A stretch of 10,499 bases of DNA from Dehalococcoidia bacterium (GTDB taxonomy: Bacteria > Chloroflexota > Dehalococcoidia > Dehalococcoidales > BS750m-G39), in assembly GCA_004375675.1 (NCBI GenBank), contig SOKR01000058.1:1-10499 (forward strand), written 5' to 3'. Positions 1 to 5,372 of the stretch are shown here, piece by piece; the first letter of the stretch is position 1; each line of letters starts with the position of its first letter. The notes beneath the pieces were generated by a model. It did not search any database, was not told the DNA's origin, and was given only the letters and a program-made list of their open reading frames with translations. Both the position numbers and the translations under genes were made by a program.

Positions 1-486
1 GGGACGATACCCCACGCCCTGATTTTAGTTATCGGGGATACGGTTGAAGCTACCCGCGCCTTCGATAAGCATATTCCAGCCGGAGTCCCCCGCGTTGCCC
101 TGGTTGATACCTTTAAGGACGAGGTGGAAGAATCGGTGCGGGTGGCGCAGGCCCTGGGCAAGAAGCTCGCCAGCGTGCGCCTCGATACCCCGCCGGAGCG
201 GGGTAGGGTTACCCCGGGGCTGGTCAAAGAGGTCAGGGCCAAGCTGGATATGGCCGGCTTCAAGAAGGTCAAGATTTTCGCCAGCGGCGGCATTAACCTG
301 GAGCGCATCGGGCAGTTTATCGAGGCGGGGGCGCCGGTTGATGCCTTCGGCGTCGGCAGCTATATCAGCGGGGCTAAGCCCATCGACTTTACCGCCGACC
401 TCCATGAGATAGAGGGTAAGCCGATAGCCAAGCGGGGCCGAATCCCCGGCATTACCCCTAACCCACGGCTCAAGCGCATAATGTAG
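1..486 (+). CDS. pncB: Nicotinate phosphoribosyltransferase, C-terminal part (5' end outside the window)
   Basis: The frame is open from base 1 and ends with TAG at 484-486, giving 161 residues of the C-terminal part. The enzyme joins nicotinate to PRPP with ATP to make nicotinate mononucleotide, the entry step of NAD salvage (Preiss-Handler pathway), in the cytoplasm. Visible family motifs in order are GTIPHALIL at the window edge, RVALVDTF, the VRLDTP and RGRVT stretch, KIFASGGIN, and DAFGVGSYI near the C-terminus; the last two are the phosphate-binding glycine loops of the alpha/beta barrel shared with quinolinate phosphoribosyltransferase. The short form resembles the archaeal and thermophile-type enzymes rather than the longer E. 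coli one, from memory. The gene converges on tilS with 5 nt between the stop codons and no visible terminator. The upstream context is not in the window, so operon membership is unknown. Confidence 0.9.
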   Translation, partial: GTIPHALILVIGDTVEATRAFDKHIPAGVPRVALVDTFKDEVEESVRVAQALGKKLASVRLDTPPERGRVTPGLVKEVRAKLDMAGFKKVKIFASGGINLERIGQFIEAGAPVDAFGVGSYISGAKPIDFTADLHEIEGKPIAKRGRIPGITPNPRLKRIM

Positions 487-491
487 GGTTT

Positions 492-1919
492 TTAATCCGC
501 CTCAAACCTCAGAAGCAAAACCTGTTTAGTATCCCGGCTGACCTTCGCCCGCTCGTCAAGGCGCCAGCCGACCACCCAGAGTATTTGCTCCTCTGAGCAG
601 ACGAGGGGAATTCGCCCGCGCCAGGCCTGGGGAATTTTGGCGTCTATCATAAACTCACCCAGTTTTTTGGATTGACTTAAGCCCAGCGGCTGAAACCTGT
701 CCCCCCGCCGCCGGGGCCGCACCAGAAGCCTGTCGCCGCTTTTAGCCGGGTCAAGGTAGGCGGTGAAATCGTCTTCATCGCTCATCTCTCCTCGTTCTAC
801 AATAGTCGCTTCTACCCGCCAGCCGGGTAGCAATGTTTCGCCGGGAATGTTGAGCGGAAACTCACCCTTGAGTGGTGGGAGGGGGGATAGGGCGGTGGGG
901 TCGGGGGTCAACAGGTATCGGTCATATTCTACGGCGAAGGTCAGGCCTCCGGGCAGGCTGAGCCTTTTTCCCGCCGCTTTAGTCGCTAAGGACATCATCT
1001 CTTCAATATGACGCATCTCGATGTCCTTGGCGCTGCCGAGCAGCCTTTCCACCGCGCTGCGGAGCAGATAGCGCTTCAGGGCGGGGGGTAACTGCTCGAA
1101 GCCTGCCTTGTCTAAAATAAGGCCCTTTCCCTCCTGTCGGATAACCTTATCCCATAATCGGGCAACCTGTTCGTCGAGAAAGTTAATGTCGTCATCGGCG
1201 ATACGCCCGGTGCGGAGCAGGGCTTCGGCGACAGCGGGGTTATAGCTCTTGAGCAGGGGCAGGAGCTGCTGCCTGACCCGATTTCTCAGCGGCGATAGGG
1301 AAAGGTTGGAGGCATCCAGCCGGGGTATAAGCTGATGCTGGCGGCAGTACTCCTCCGTCTCCTCGTGGCTTACCTCCAGCAGAGGTCTTATGATAGTCAG
1401 GCTTTCGGCTCCTGACTGCCATAAGGTAGCTGGTTGCAATCCCCGCATACCGCGGGTGCCGCTTCCCCGGATGAGGTGCATCAATATCGTCTCTATGTGG
1501 TCGTCCCGGGTGTGCCCCGCTGCCACCTGCCCGGCGCCGATGGACCTGGCTACTTGAGCCAGGAAGCGGTATCTTACCTCACGGGCGGCTTCTTCCAGCG
1601 ACAGGCGCTCTCGGGCTTGGTAGCCCTTCACATCCCGTTTCTCGATAGTGGCTGGAATACCGAGCTTTCGGGACAGCGAGGCGACATATTCGGCATCGGC
1701 GTCGGAATCAGCGCCCCGGAGCTGGTGGTTGAGGTGAGCTATGTGCAGCTTTAGTTTAAGCTCTTCCTGAAGATTAGCCAGAATATGAATCAGGCAAACC
1801 GAATCCGCCCCTCCCGACACCGCCACCACCAGCTTCTCGCCGTCTGATACCAGCCGGTGCTCCTGGATGAAGCCCAGCACCCGCTGTTCCAATGATGACG
1901 ACCGTTTTTCCCCTTTCAT
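492..1919 (-). CDS. tilS: tRNA(Ile)-lysidine synthetase TilS
   Basis: This 475-residue cytoplasmic enzyme uses ATP and lysine to convert C34 of the CAU-anticodon tRNA-Ile to lysidine, so that it reads AUA and is charged with isoleucine. The N-type ATP pyrophosphatase P-loop SGGADS is at residues 35-40, followed by HLNHQLRG (about 62-69), a LSLEEAARE-RYRFL stretch, GHTRDDHIET with the RGSGTRG loop, and ASNLSLSPLRNRVR before the middle helical domain. The last ~85 residues (GDRLLVRPRRRGDRF, KKLGEFMIDAKIP, WVVGWR) are the TilS C-terminal domain, so the protein is the full-length form. One small variation is DDH where many homologues have DDQ. A proline-rich linker (SPLPPLKGE) before the C-terminal domain is encoded by the G/C-skewed tract at 877-907. 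The start is supported by a GAGGG ribosome site that overlaps the TGA stop of the upstream gene (12-nt gap), indicating coupled translation. It is the last gene of the operon started at about 3882. Confidence 0.97.
   Translation of the reverse strand: MKGEKRSSSLEQRVLGFIQEHRLVSDGEKLVVAVSGGADSVCLIHILANLQEELKLKLHIAHLNHQLRGADSDADAEYVASLSRKLGIPATIEKRDVKGYQARERLSLEEAAREVRYRFLAQVARSIGAGQVAAGHTRDDHIETILMHLIRGSGTRGMRGLQPATLWQSGAESLTIIRPLLEVSHEETEEYCRQHQLIPRLDASNLSLSPLRNRVRQQLLPLLKSYNPAVAEALLRTGRIADDDINFLDEQVARLWDKVIRQEGKGLILDKAGFEQLPPALKRYLLRSAVERLLGSAKDIEMRHIEEMMSLATKAAGKRLSLPGGLTFAVEYDRYLLTPDPTALSPLPPLKGEFPLNIPGETLLPGWRVEATIVERGEMSDEDDFTAYLDPAKSGDRLLVRPRRRGDRFQPLGLSQSKKLGEFMIDAKIPQAWRGRIPLVCSEEQILWVVGWRLDERAKVSRDTKQVLLLRFEAD
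877..907 (+). other. G-quadruplex-type G tract antisense to tilS
   Basis: Five or more runs of at least three G separated by short loops lie on the plus strand (GGGAGGGGGG, then GGG, GGGG and GGGGG with loops of 2-4 nt counting the CGGT loop). The run lies inside tilS, on the strand opposite to its mRNA, and encodes the proline-rich linker between the middle and C-terminal domains. Its folding is inferred from the pattern only. Confidence 0.45.
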
Positions 1920-1931
1920 GTGCTTTATCCC

Positions 1932-2576
1932 TCAAGCTGTTTTCAGCAGAAGTTTGCTGCGGCGGATGGAGGTGGGGTGGCTGAATCCCAGGGCGGCGGC
2001 TACCTGCTCCGGCCTCCCCGAGCCACCGCTGTCGCAGCGCAGCCTCATGCCCAGGTGGGAGTAGCCCTGGCGCCATTCGATAAGCCAGAGGTCTTCGATT
2101 AAAGCCCTCAGGTCATAGTTTCTGGTGCCGGTATCCCTTTCGTGGTGCCAGGGTAACTGCTCTGCCGATAGCAATGAGGCCAGTGCCGCCTTTACGCCTG
2201 GCTGGTCCTTCTCCGTTTCCAGCTCGACCTCGTATTCGGCGTAGCCGACCTGTGATTGCAGCGAGGGCATGGTCGGGGCGACCGAATAGACCTGCAGTAT
2301 TTCAATCCCGGCCGGCAGTTGCTGGCTCACGGCATCGGTGAAGAAATGAGGGGAGACCCATTTGCTGCAGAAGACATCCATCAGCTCCGCCTGGCTGGTT
2401 ATTCCCACCGCCAGCGGCGCCGCCAGCGATATACGGGGGTGGGGGCTGAAGCCCTCGGTGTAAGCCAGCGGGATTTCGGCGCGTTGGAGGGCTCTTTGCC
2501 AGAGGCGCATTATATCCAGATGGGAAATGAACTTTATCTCTTCGCCTCGGCTGAACCTAATCCGAAGTCGCTGCAT
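1932..2576 (-). CDS. DUF2344 / TIGR03936 'radical SAM-linked' protein, stand-alone
   Basis: The 214-residue product begins with the hallmark of the TIGR03936 (DUF2344) family: FSRGEEIKFISHLDIMRLW (about 8-26), RALQRAEIPLAYTEGFSPHPRISLAAPLAVG (about 28-58) and a following E-DV segment. Biochemical function is unknown. In other bacteria the domain is known either fused to, or next to, a YgiQ-like radical SAM protein (TIGR03960), often close to the RNase G and ribosomal protein L21 genes, which has suggested a link to translation or RNA. Here no radical SAM partner is present in the window. The ATG at 2576 is preceded by AAGGA with 5-nt spacing and overlaps the end of the CNNM gene by 20 nt; the stop is 12 nt before tilS. 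It is therefore the middle gene of a tight operon. No signal peptide or membrane segment is seen, so it should be cytoplasmic. The family assignment is firm; any role in tRNA or ribosome metabolism is inference from neighbours. Confidence 0.9.
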   Translation of the reverse strand: MQRLRIRFSRGEEIKFISHLDIMRLWQRALQRAEIPLAYTEGFSPHPRISLAAPLAVGITSQAELMDVFCSKWVSPHFFTDAVSQQLPAGIEILQVYSVAPTMPSLQSQVGYAEYEVELETEKDQPGVKAALASLLSAEQLPWHHERDTGTRNYDLRALIEDLWLIEWRQGYSHLGMRLRCDSGGSGRPEQVAAALGFSHPTSIRRSKLLLKTA

Positions 2577-3837
2577 GTTTTTCCTTGGTCAATCGTATCT
2601 TCTCTATCTTCATCCCCCGCATCTCGGTGATAACTATCTTCAGCCTCTTATACTTCAGCCGCTCGCCTTCTCTTGGTATGTGCCCCAATAGGTCAAGGAC
2701 AAAGCCGGCTACCGTCTCGTAGTCTTCGCCTTCGGGGAGGCTCAAGTCCATCTCCTCATTGGCTTCTTCCACCCGCATCCCGCCGTCAATCTGGAAGGTG
2801 TACTCGTCAATGCTTTCGTATTCTTTCTCTATTGCCGCCAGTTCATCGCCCACCGGACCGACGATTTCCTCCATTAACCCGCTTAAGCTGACGACGCCAG
2901 CCGTGCCGCCGAACTCGTCGACCACCACCGTCATCCGGTAGTTTTTGTCCCTCATCTCGGTAAAGAGCTCGCTGACCCTTTTGGTCTCAGGGGCAAAGTA
3001 AGCCGGGCGAATCAGGTCGCCAATCGTGCTTTTATTATTGAGTTGACCCTTGGCCTGGGCCATGAGTATATCCTTTACGGCCAGGATGCCGATGACGTTA
3101 TCTATGTTATCCTCATATACCGGAAAGCGGGATAGCGGGTTTTCGGCGTAAAGTTTAAGGAACTCGGCTATCTTGGTGCCCTTGGTTACCCATATTACCT
3201 CGGTGCGCGGCACCATTACCTCCAGGACCGGGCGGTTACCGAACTCAAATACATTGTGCAGCATCTCGGCCTCTTCCTCTTCCACCGTACCCTCTTTATG
3301 CCCCATCGATATCATGGTTCGGATTTCCTCCTCGCTGGCCAGTGACCGGGGCACCACCGTCCCGCCGAACATCTTGGCAAACCCGGAGGCAATCCAGCTC
3401 AGCACCACCACAAAGGGGGTAAGCAGCCAGGAGAGCACCCCTATCGGTCTGACAAGGGCGAGAGATAGCCTTTCGGCATGGCGGGTGGCTATGGTCTTGG
3501 GGGTGGTCTCACAGAATATCAAGAGCACAATGGTTACTACGATGGTGGCAATGAGGACACCCCACTGCGCCCCCCAGAAGCGGATGGCCAGAAATGTAGC
3601 TAAGGCAGCGGCGGCGGTGTTTACCAGGTTGTTGCCCAGCAGTACGGTGGAGAGAAACTTCTCCGGTCGTTCCATCATCTTGGCAACCCGCTTTGCTCCC
3701 CTCACTTTGGTATCGACCAGGTGTTGCACCCTTATCTTCTGCAAGGAGATAAAGGCTGTCTCCGAGCCTGAAAAGAAGGCGGATAAGAAGAGGCAGACAA
3801 TAAGCAGTACCAGGTACAGGGTTTCAATGCCAGACAT
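2557..3837 (-). CDS. CNNM / CBS-pair / CorC-HlyC domain membrane protein (gliding-motility or Mg/Co efflux-type, HlyC/CorC family)
   Basis: This 426-residue integral membrane protein has the standard three-part build. The N-terminal CNNM (DUF21) domain, residues 1 to ~155, has hydrophobic segments near 5-23, 62-84, 93-109 and 130-152, with the conserved SGSETAFISL (23-32), LLGNNLVNT (66-74) and CETTPKTIATRHAE (109-122). A cytoplasmic pair of CBS domains, about 205-335, contains VMVPRTEV, LSRFPVYED, VIGILAVKDIL and VVVDEFGGTAGVVSL. The C-terminal CorC/HlyC transporter-associated domain, about 347-416, contains YETVAGFVLDLLGHIP. Family members are implicated in magnesium and cobalt efflux or Mg/Na exchange, with CBS domains binding adenine nucleotides; older 'hemolysin' names are misleading. 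The substrate here is inferred, not shown. The start is supported by GGGGTGAT (a match to the 16S tail complement) 6-7 nt upstream of the ATG. It is the first gene of the operon with the DUF2344 gene and tilS. Confidence 0.93.
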   Translation of the reverse strand: MSGIETLYLVLLIVCLFLSAFFSGSETAFISLQKIRVQHLVDTKVRGAKRVAKMMERPEKFLSTVLLGNNLVNTAAAALATFLAIRFWGAQWGVLIATIVVTIVLLIFCETTPKTIATRHAERLSLALVRPIGVLSWLLTPFVVVLSWIASGFAKMFGGTVVPRSLASEEEIRTMISMGHKEGTVEEEEAEMLHNVFEFGNRPVLEVMVPRTEVIWVTKGTKIAEFLKLYAENPLSRFPVYEDNIDNVIGILAVKDILMAQAKGQLNNKSTIGDLIRPAYFAPETKRVSELFTEMRDKNYRMTVVVDEFGGTAGVVSLSGLMEEIVGPVGDELAAIEKEYESIDEYTFQIDGGMRVEEANEEMDLSLPEGEDYETVAGFVLDLLGHIPREGERLKYKRLKIVITEMRGMKIEKIRLTKEKHAATSD

Positions 3838-3888
3838 ATAGTATCACCCCACTCTTAGCGGTATATCCCGATTATTCATCTTTTCGTC

Positions 3889-3917
3889 ATAATATCACTG
3901 GCTAGTGGGTGTGTCAA
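3889..3917 (-). promoter_or_regulatory. Sigma-70-type promoter of the CNNM-DUF2344-tilS operon
   Basis: Read on the minus strand, a perfect -35 TTGACA (3917-3912) is followed by exactly 17 nt and a -10 TATTAT (3894-3889), matching consensus at five of six positions. Transcription should start near 3882, leaving a leader of about 45 nt before the ATG at 3837, with GGGGTGAT as ribosome site. The match and spacing are seen directly; activity is inferred. Confidence 0.8.
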
Positions 3918-3959
3918 AAGGGCTATATGTCTTATTTGCCCCTCCCCATCGCTTTTCTT

Positions 3960-3977
3960 CCCACCCAAAACCCACCC
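3960..3977 (-). other. G-quadruplex motif upstream of the CNNM operon promoter
   Basis: The minus strand reads GGGTGGGTTTTGGGTGGG, a textbook four-tract G3 pattern with loops of 1, 4 and 1 nt, placed about 43-60 nt upstream of the -35 box of the minus-strand operon promoter. Short loops usually favour a stable fold. A regulatory role is inference. Confidence 0.55.
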
Positions 3978-3980
3978 TAC

Positions 3981-3995
3981 AGAGGTGTAACCTCT
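3981..3995. repeat. Small perfect inverted repeat (6-bp arms, 3-nt loop)
   Basis: AGAGGT and ACCTCT flank the loop GTA. There is no following T run on either strand, so it is not a normal terminator. It lies between the G-quadruplex motif and the 28-bp repeat, and could be part of a larger dispersed element. Confidence 0.4.
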
Positions 3996-4048
3996 ATATA
4001 CTTCTCTCCCCACCCCTGTCAATGCGGGGAACGCTTTTCCTTACTGTC

Positions 4049-4076
4049 ATTGCGAGGAGCGTAGCGACGAAGCAAT
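4049..4076. repeat. Intergenic repeat of the ATTGCGAGGAGCG...GAAGCAAT type
   Basis: The 28-bp segment begins ATTGC and ends GCAAT, with a core GCGAGGAGCGTAGCGACG. I remember very similar sequences (GTCATTGCGAGGAGCG-AGCGACGAAGCAATCTC) as dispersed intergenic repeats in many environmental bacterial genomes, including Dehalococcoidia; this comes from memory and only one copy is in this window. The match to that pattern extends to about 4043-4080. Function is not known; it is probably a REP/MITE-like element. Confidence 0.65.
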
Positions 4077-4085
4077 CTCTAGCCG

Positions 4086-4132
4086 CTTCTCACCCGAATC
4101 CCGCCCTAATGAGTTAAACTCCTTAACCTGGG
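4086..4132. repeat. Palindromic intergenic repeat, copy 1
   Basis: A 33-bp block (4100-4132) matches 10418-10450 at 32 of 33 positions, and similarity continues leftward, with a small indel, to the shared CTTCTCA at 4086. The core TAATGAGTT-A-AACTCCTTA is a 19-bp palindrome with one mismatch (arms 4108-4116 and 4118-4126). The outer arms that are perfect in copy 2 are not paired here. It lies immediately after the 28-bp repeat, in front of tsaD. Confidence 0.8.
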
Positions 4133-4145
4133 GGCACGTTGCCCC
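4131..4145. repeat. Small perfect inverted repeat (GGGGCA-CGT-TGCCCC)
   Basis: Six-bp GC-rich arms flank a 3-nt loop, directly abutting the palindromic repeat copy 1. An A run 12 nt downstream on the plus strand is the wrong base and at the wrong distance for a terminator. It may be an extension of the repeat or a chance hairpin. Confidence 0.35.
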
Positions 4146-4187
4146 TCATCTCTGTCAAAAAAACATTATTCGGCGGCGCGGTAGCTA

Positions 4188-4196
4188 TGTTATAAT
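4188..4196 (+). promoter_or_regulatory. Extended -10 promoter of tsaD, giving a probable leaderless mRNA
   Basis: TGT followed by a perfect TATAAT (4191-4196) makes an extended -10 element. No good -35 hexamer sits 16-18 nt upstream, which is common for extended -10 promoters. Only 8 nt (GCAGAGGC) separate the -10 box from the ATG at 4205, so the transcript is expected to begin at or within one or two bases of the start codon. The AGAGG just before the ATG is both too close to act as a ribosome site and probably not transcribed. Confidence 0.7.
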
Positions 4197-4204
4197 GCAG
4201 AGGC

Positions 4205-5182
4205 ATGAAAATCTTAGCTATAGAGACCTCCTGCGATGAGACGGCGGCGGCGGTGGTTGAGGATGGCAGAAGAGTACTTTCCAATCAGATTGCCTCTCAG
4301 GTGGAAATCCACGCCCGCTATGGTGGGGTTGTCCCCGAGGTGGCTTCCCGCCAGCACCTGCTGTCCATTATCCCCATACTGAAGCAGGCAATGGCTGAGG
4401 CTGGAGTTAGCTGGGAAGACCTGTCGGGCATTGCCGTTACCGTTGGCCCCGGCCTGGCGGGCTCGCTGTTGGTGGGGGTGAACGCGGCTAAGGCGGTGGC
4501 TCTGGCTCATAATTTGCCCCTTATCGGGGTTAACCACCTTGAGGGCCATCTCTACGCCAACTGGCTGGGGGACGAGAGCATTGAGTTTCCCCTTATATGC
4601 CTTATCGTTTCCGGGGGGCATAGCGACCTGGTGCTGGTGCGGGGGCACGGCGATTACGCGGTGCTGGGGCGGACCAGGGATGATGCCGCTGGCGAAGCCT
4701 TCGATAAAGCCGCCCGAATACTGGGCCTGGGCTATCCCGGCGGTCCGGCTATCGAGCAGGCAGCCAGGAGTGGCACGGCCTCTATTCCCCTGCCCCGCGC
4801 CTGGCTCAAGGGGAGCAGTGATTTTAGTTTTAGCGGGGTTAAGACGGCGCTACTGCGTCTGGTGGAAGCGGGCAAGATTTCGTCGGCGGCTGACGCCGCC
4901 GCCAGCTTCCAGGAAGCGGTGGTTGATGTTCTGGTTACTAAAACAGTGGCCGTCGCCAAGGAGCGTCGGGCAAAGCAGGTCTTGCTGGCGGGTGGGGTGG
5001 CGGCCAACGCAAGGCTGCGGCAGCTATTGACGGAAAGTTCCCCCCTCCCTGTTCTCGTTCCCCCGCCCATCCTCTGCACCGATAACGCGGCTATGATTGC
5101 CACCTGCGGCTACTACCGCCTGCAGGCAGGCAAGACGAACAGCCTGGACCTCGATGTTGTCCCTGGCCTTAAACTGGGTTAA
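4205..5182 (+). CDS. tsaD: tRNA N6-threonylcarbamoyladenosine transferase TsaD
   Basis: The 325-residue protein is the catalytic subunit (Kae1/YgjD/Gcp family) that moves the threonylcarbamoyl group from threonylcarbamoyl-AMP to A37 of ANN-decoding tRNAs, acting in the cytoplasm with TsaB and TsaE, which are not in the window. Motifs visible in order: MKILAIETSCDETAAAVV (1-18), VVPEVASRQH (42-51), TVGPGLAGSLLVG (79-91), the metal-binding NHLEGH with H111 and H115, LIVSGGHSDLVLV (~132-144), GRTRDDAAGEAFDKAARILGLGYPGGP (~154-180), SFSGVKTALLR, the nucleotide loop LLAGGVAANARLR, and CTDNAAMIA with metal ligand D293. Length is normal and no residue expected for catalysis is missing. The ATG is chosen because the family almost always starts with M-x-ILAIETSCDET; this makes the mRNA leaderless given the promoter position. 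It stands alone, divergent from the CNNM operon and upstream of groESL. The old 'O-sialoglycoprotease' name is wrong. Confidence 0.97.
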   Translation: MKILAIETSCDETAAAVVEDGRRVLSNQIASQVEIHARYGGVVPEVASRQHLLSIIPILKQAMAEAGVSWEDLSGIAVTVGPGLAGSLLVGVNAAKAVALAHNLPLIGVNHLEGHLYANWLGDESIEFPLICLIVSGGHSDLVLVRGHGDYAVLGRTRDDAAGEAFDKAARILGLGYPGGPAIEQAARSGTASIPLPRAWLKGSSDFSFSGVKTALLRLVEAGKISSAADAAASFQEAVVDVLVTKTVAVAKERRAKQVLLAGGVAANARLRQLLTESSPLPVLVPPPILCTDNAAMIATCGYYRLQAGKTNSLDLDVVPGLKLG

Positions 5183-5372
5183 TCGGAACGCTTTATCAAG
5201 ATAAAAGGCTATCCTATAACTATAGATGGCTGTAAACGGCTGAAATTAACTGTAACTGTCTATTTACTAAGTTGTAGTTTTAGCCCAGTTGGGTTATGAT
5301 AAAGCGTTAGCACTCTCCGTCCGAGAGTGCTAAAATAAGAGTAGTAATTGAGCTAGAATAAGGAGGATTAGA
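5183..5372 (+). promoter_or_regulatory. groESL control region
   Basis: The 190 nt between tsaD and groES are A/T-rich and contain no gene. A plausible promoter is TTGTAG (5272-5277), 17 nt, TATGAT (5295-5300); only the first three bases of the -35 match consensus, but five of six of the -10 do. The start point falls near 5307, at the first base of the CIRCE operator. The ribosome site AGGAGG (5361-5366) is 6 nt from the groES ATG. A 12-bp inverted repeat pairs 5187-5198 with 5297-5308. No terminator for tsaD is visible, so some read-through into groES is possible. Confidence 0.65.
5307..5333. promoter_or_regulatory. CIRCE operator (HrcA-binding site)
   Basis: TTAGCACTC (5307-5315), a 9-nt spacer TCCGTCCGA, and GAGTGCTAA (5325-5333) match the CIRCE consensus perfectly. 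The heat-shock repressor HrcA binds this element in many bacteria, helped by GroESL itself. Here it covers the predicted transcription start and lies 39 nt upstream of the groES ATG. In RNA the 9-bp arms could also form a hairpin in the leader. The hrcA gene is not in the window. Confidence 0.97.

Larger units (their letters stand above)
3838..4204. other. Divergent intergenic region with promoters and clustered repeats
   Basis: No credible gene is seen in these 367 nt. The region separates the minus-strand CNNM operon from tsaD and holds, in order, the ribosome site and promoter of the CNNM operon (3838-3917), a pyrimidine-rich stretch with a minus-strand G-quadruplex motif (3960-3977), a 6-bp hairpin (3981-3995), a 28-bp repeat with inverted ends (4049-4076), one copy of a palindromic repeat (4086-4132), a second 6-bp hairpin (4131-4145) and the tsaD promoter (4188-4196). 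The base make-up changes from coding-like to C/T-rich on the plus strand between about 3930 and 4020. Confidence 0.8.

Noticed and set aside
3173..3841. 222-residue plus-strand frame opposite the CNNM gene
   Set aside because: Antisense shadow of a clear CNNM/CBS/CorC gene; Ser/Thr/Arg-rich composition and no motif.
3905..4117. 70-residue plus-strand reading frame in the corC-tsaD gap
   Set aside because: It runs through the promoter, G-quadruplex and repeats, has no ribosome site, and its protein is low-complexity with no recognisable family.
4131..4160. Hairpin GGGGCA-CGT-TGCCCC as a terminator
   Set aside because: No T run follows it on the plus strand, and on the minus strand the T run precedes the hairpin rather than following it.
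4197..4204. AGAGG before the tsaD ATG as a ribosome-binding site
   Set aside because: Spacing of 1 nt is too short, and it probably lies upstream of the transcription start.
4539..5030. 163-residue frame overlapping tsaD on the same strand
   Set aside because: Trp/Arg-rich out-of-frame translation of tsaD, which has all its own motifs in the other frame.
5205..5255. CTATA-AC-TATAG palindrome and ACTGTAACTGTC direct repeat upstream of groES
   Set aside because: Short, A/T-rich and of a size expected by chance; kept only as part of the control-region description.
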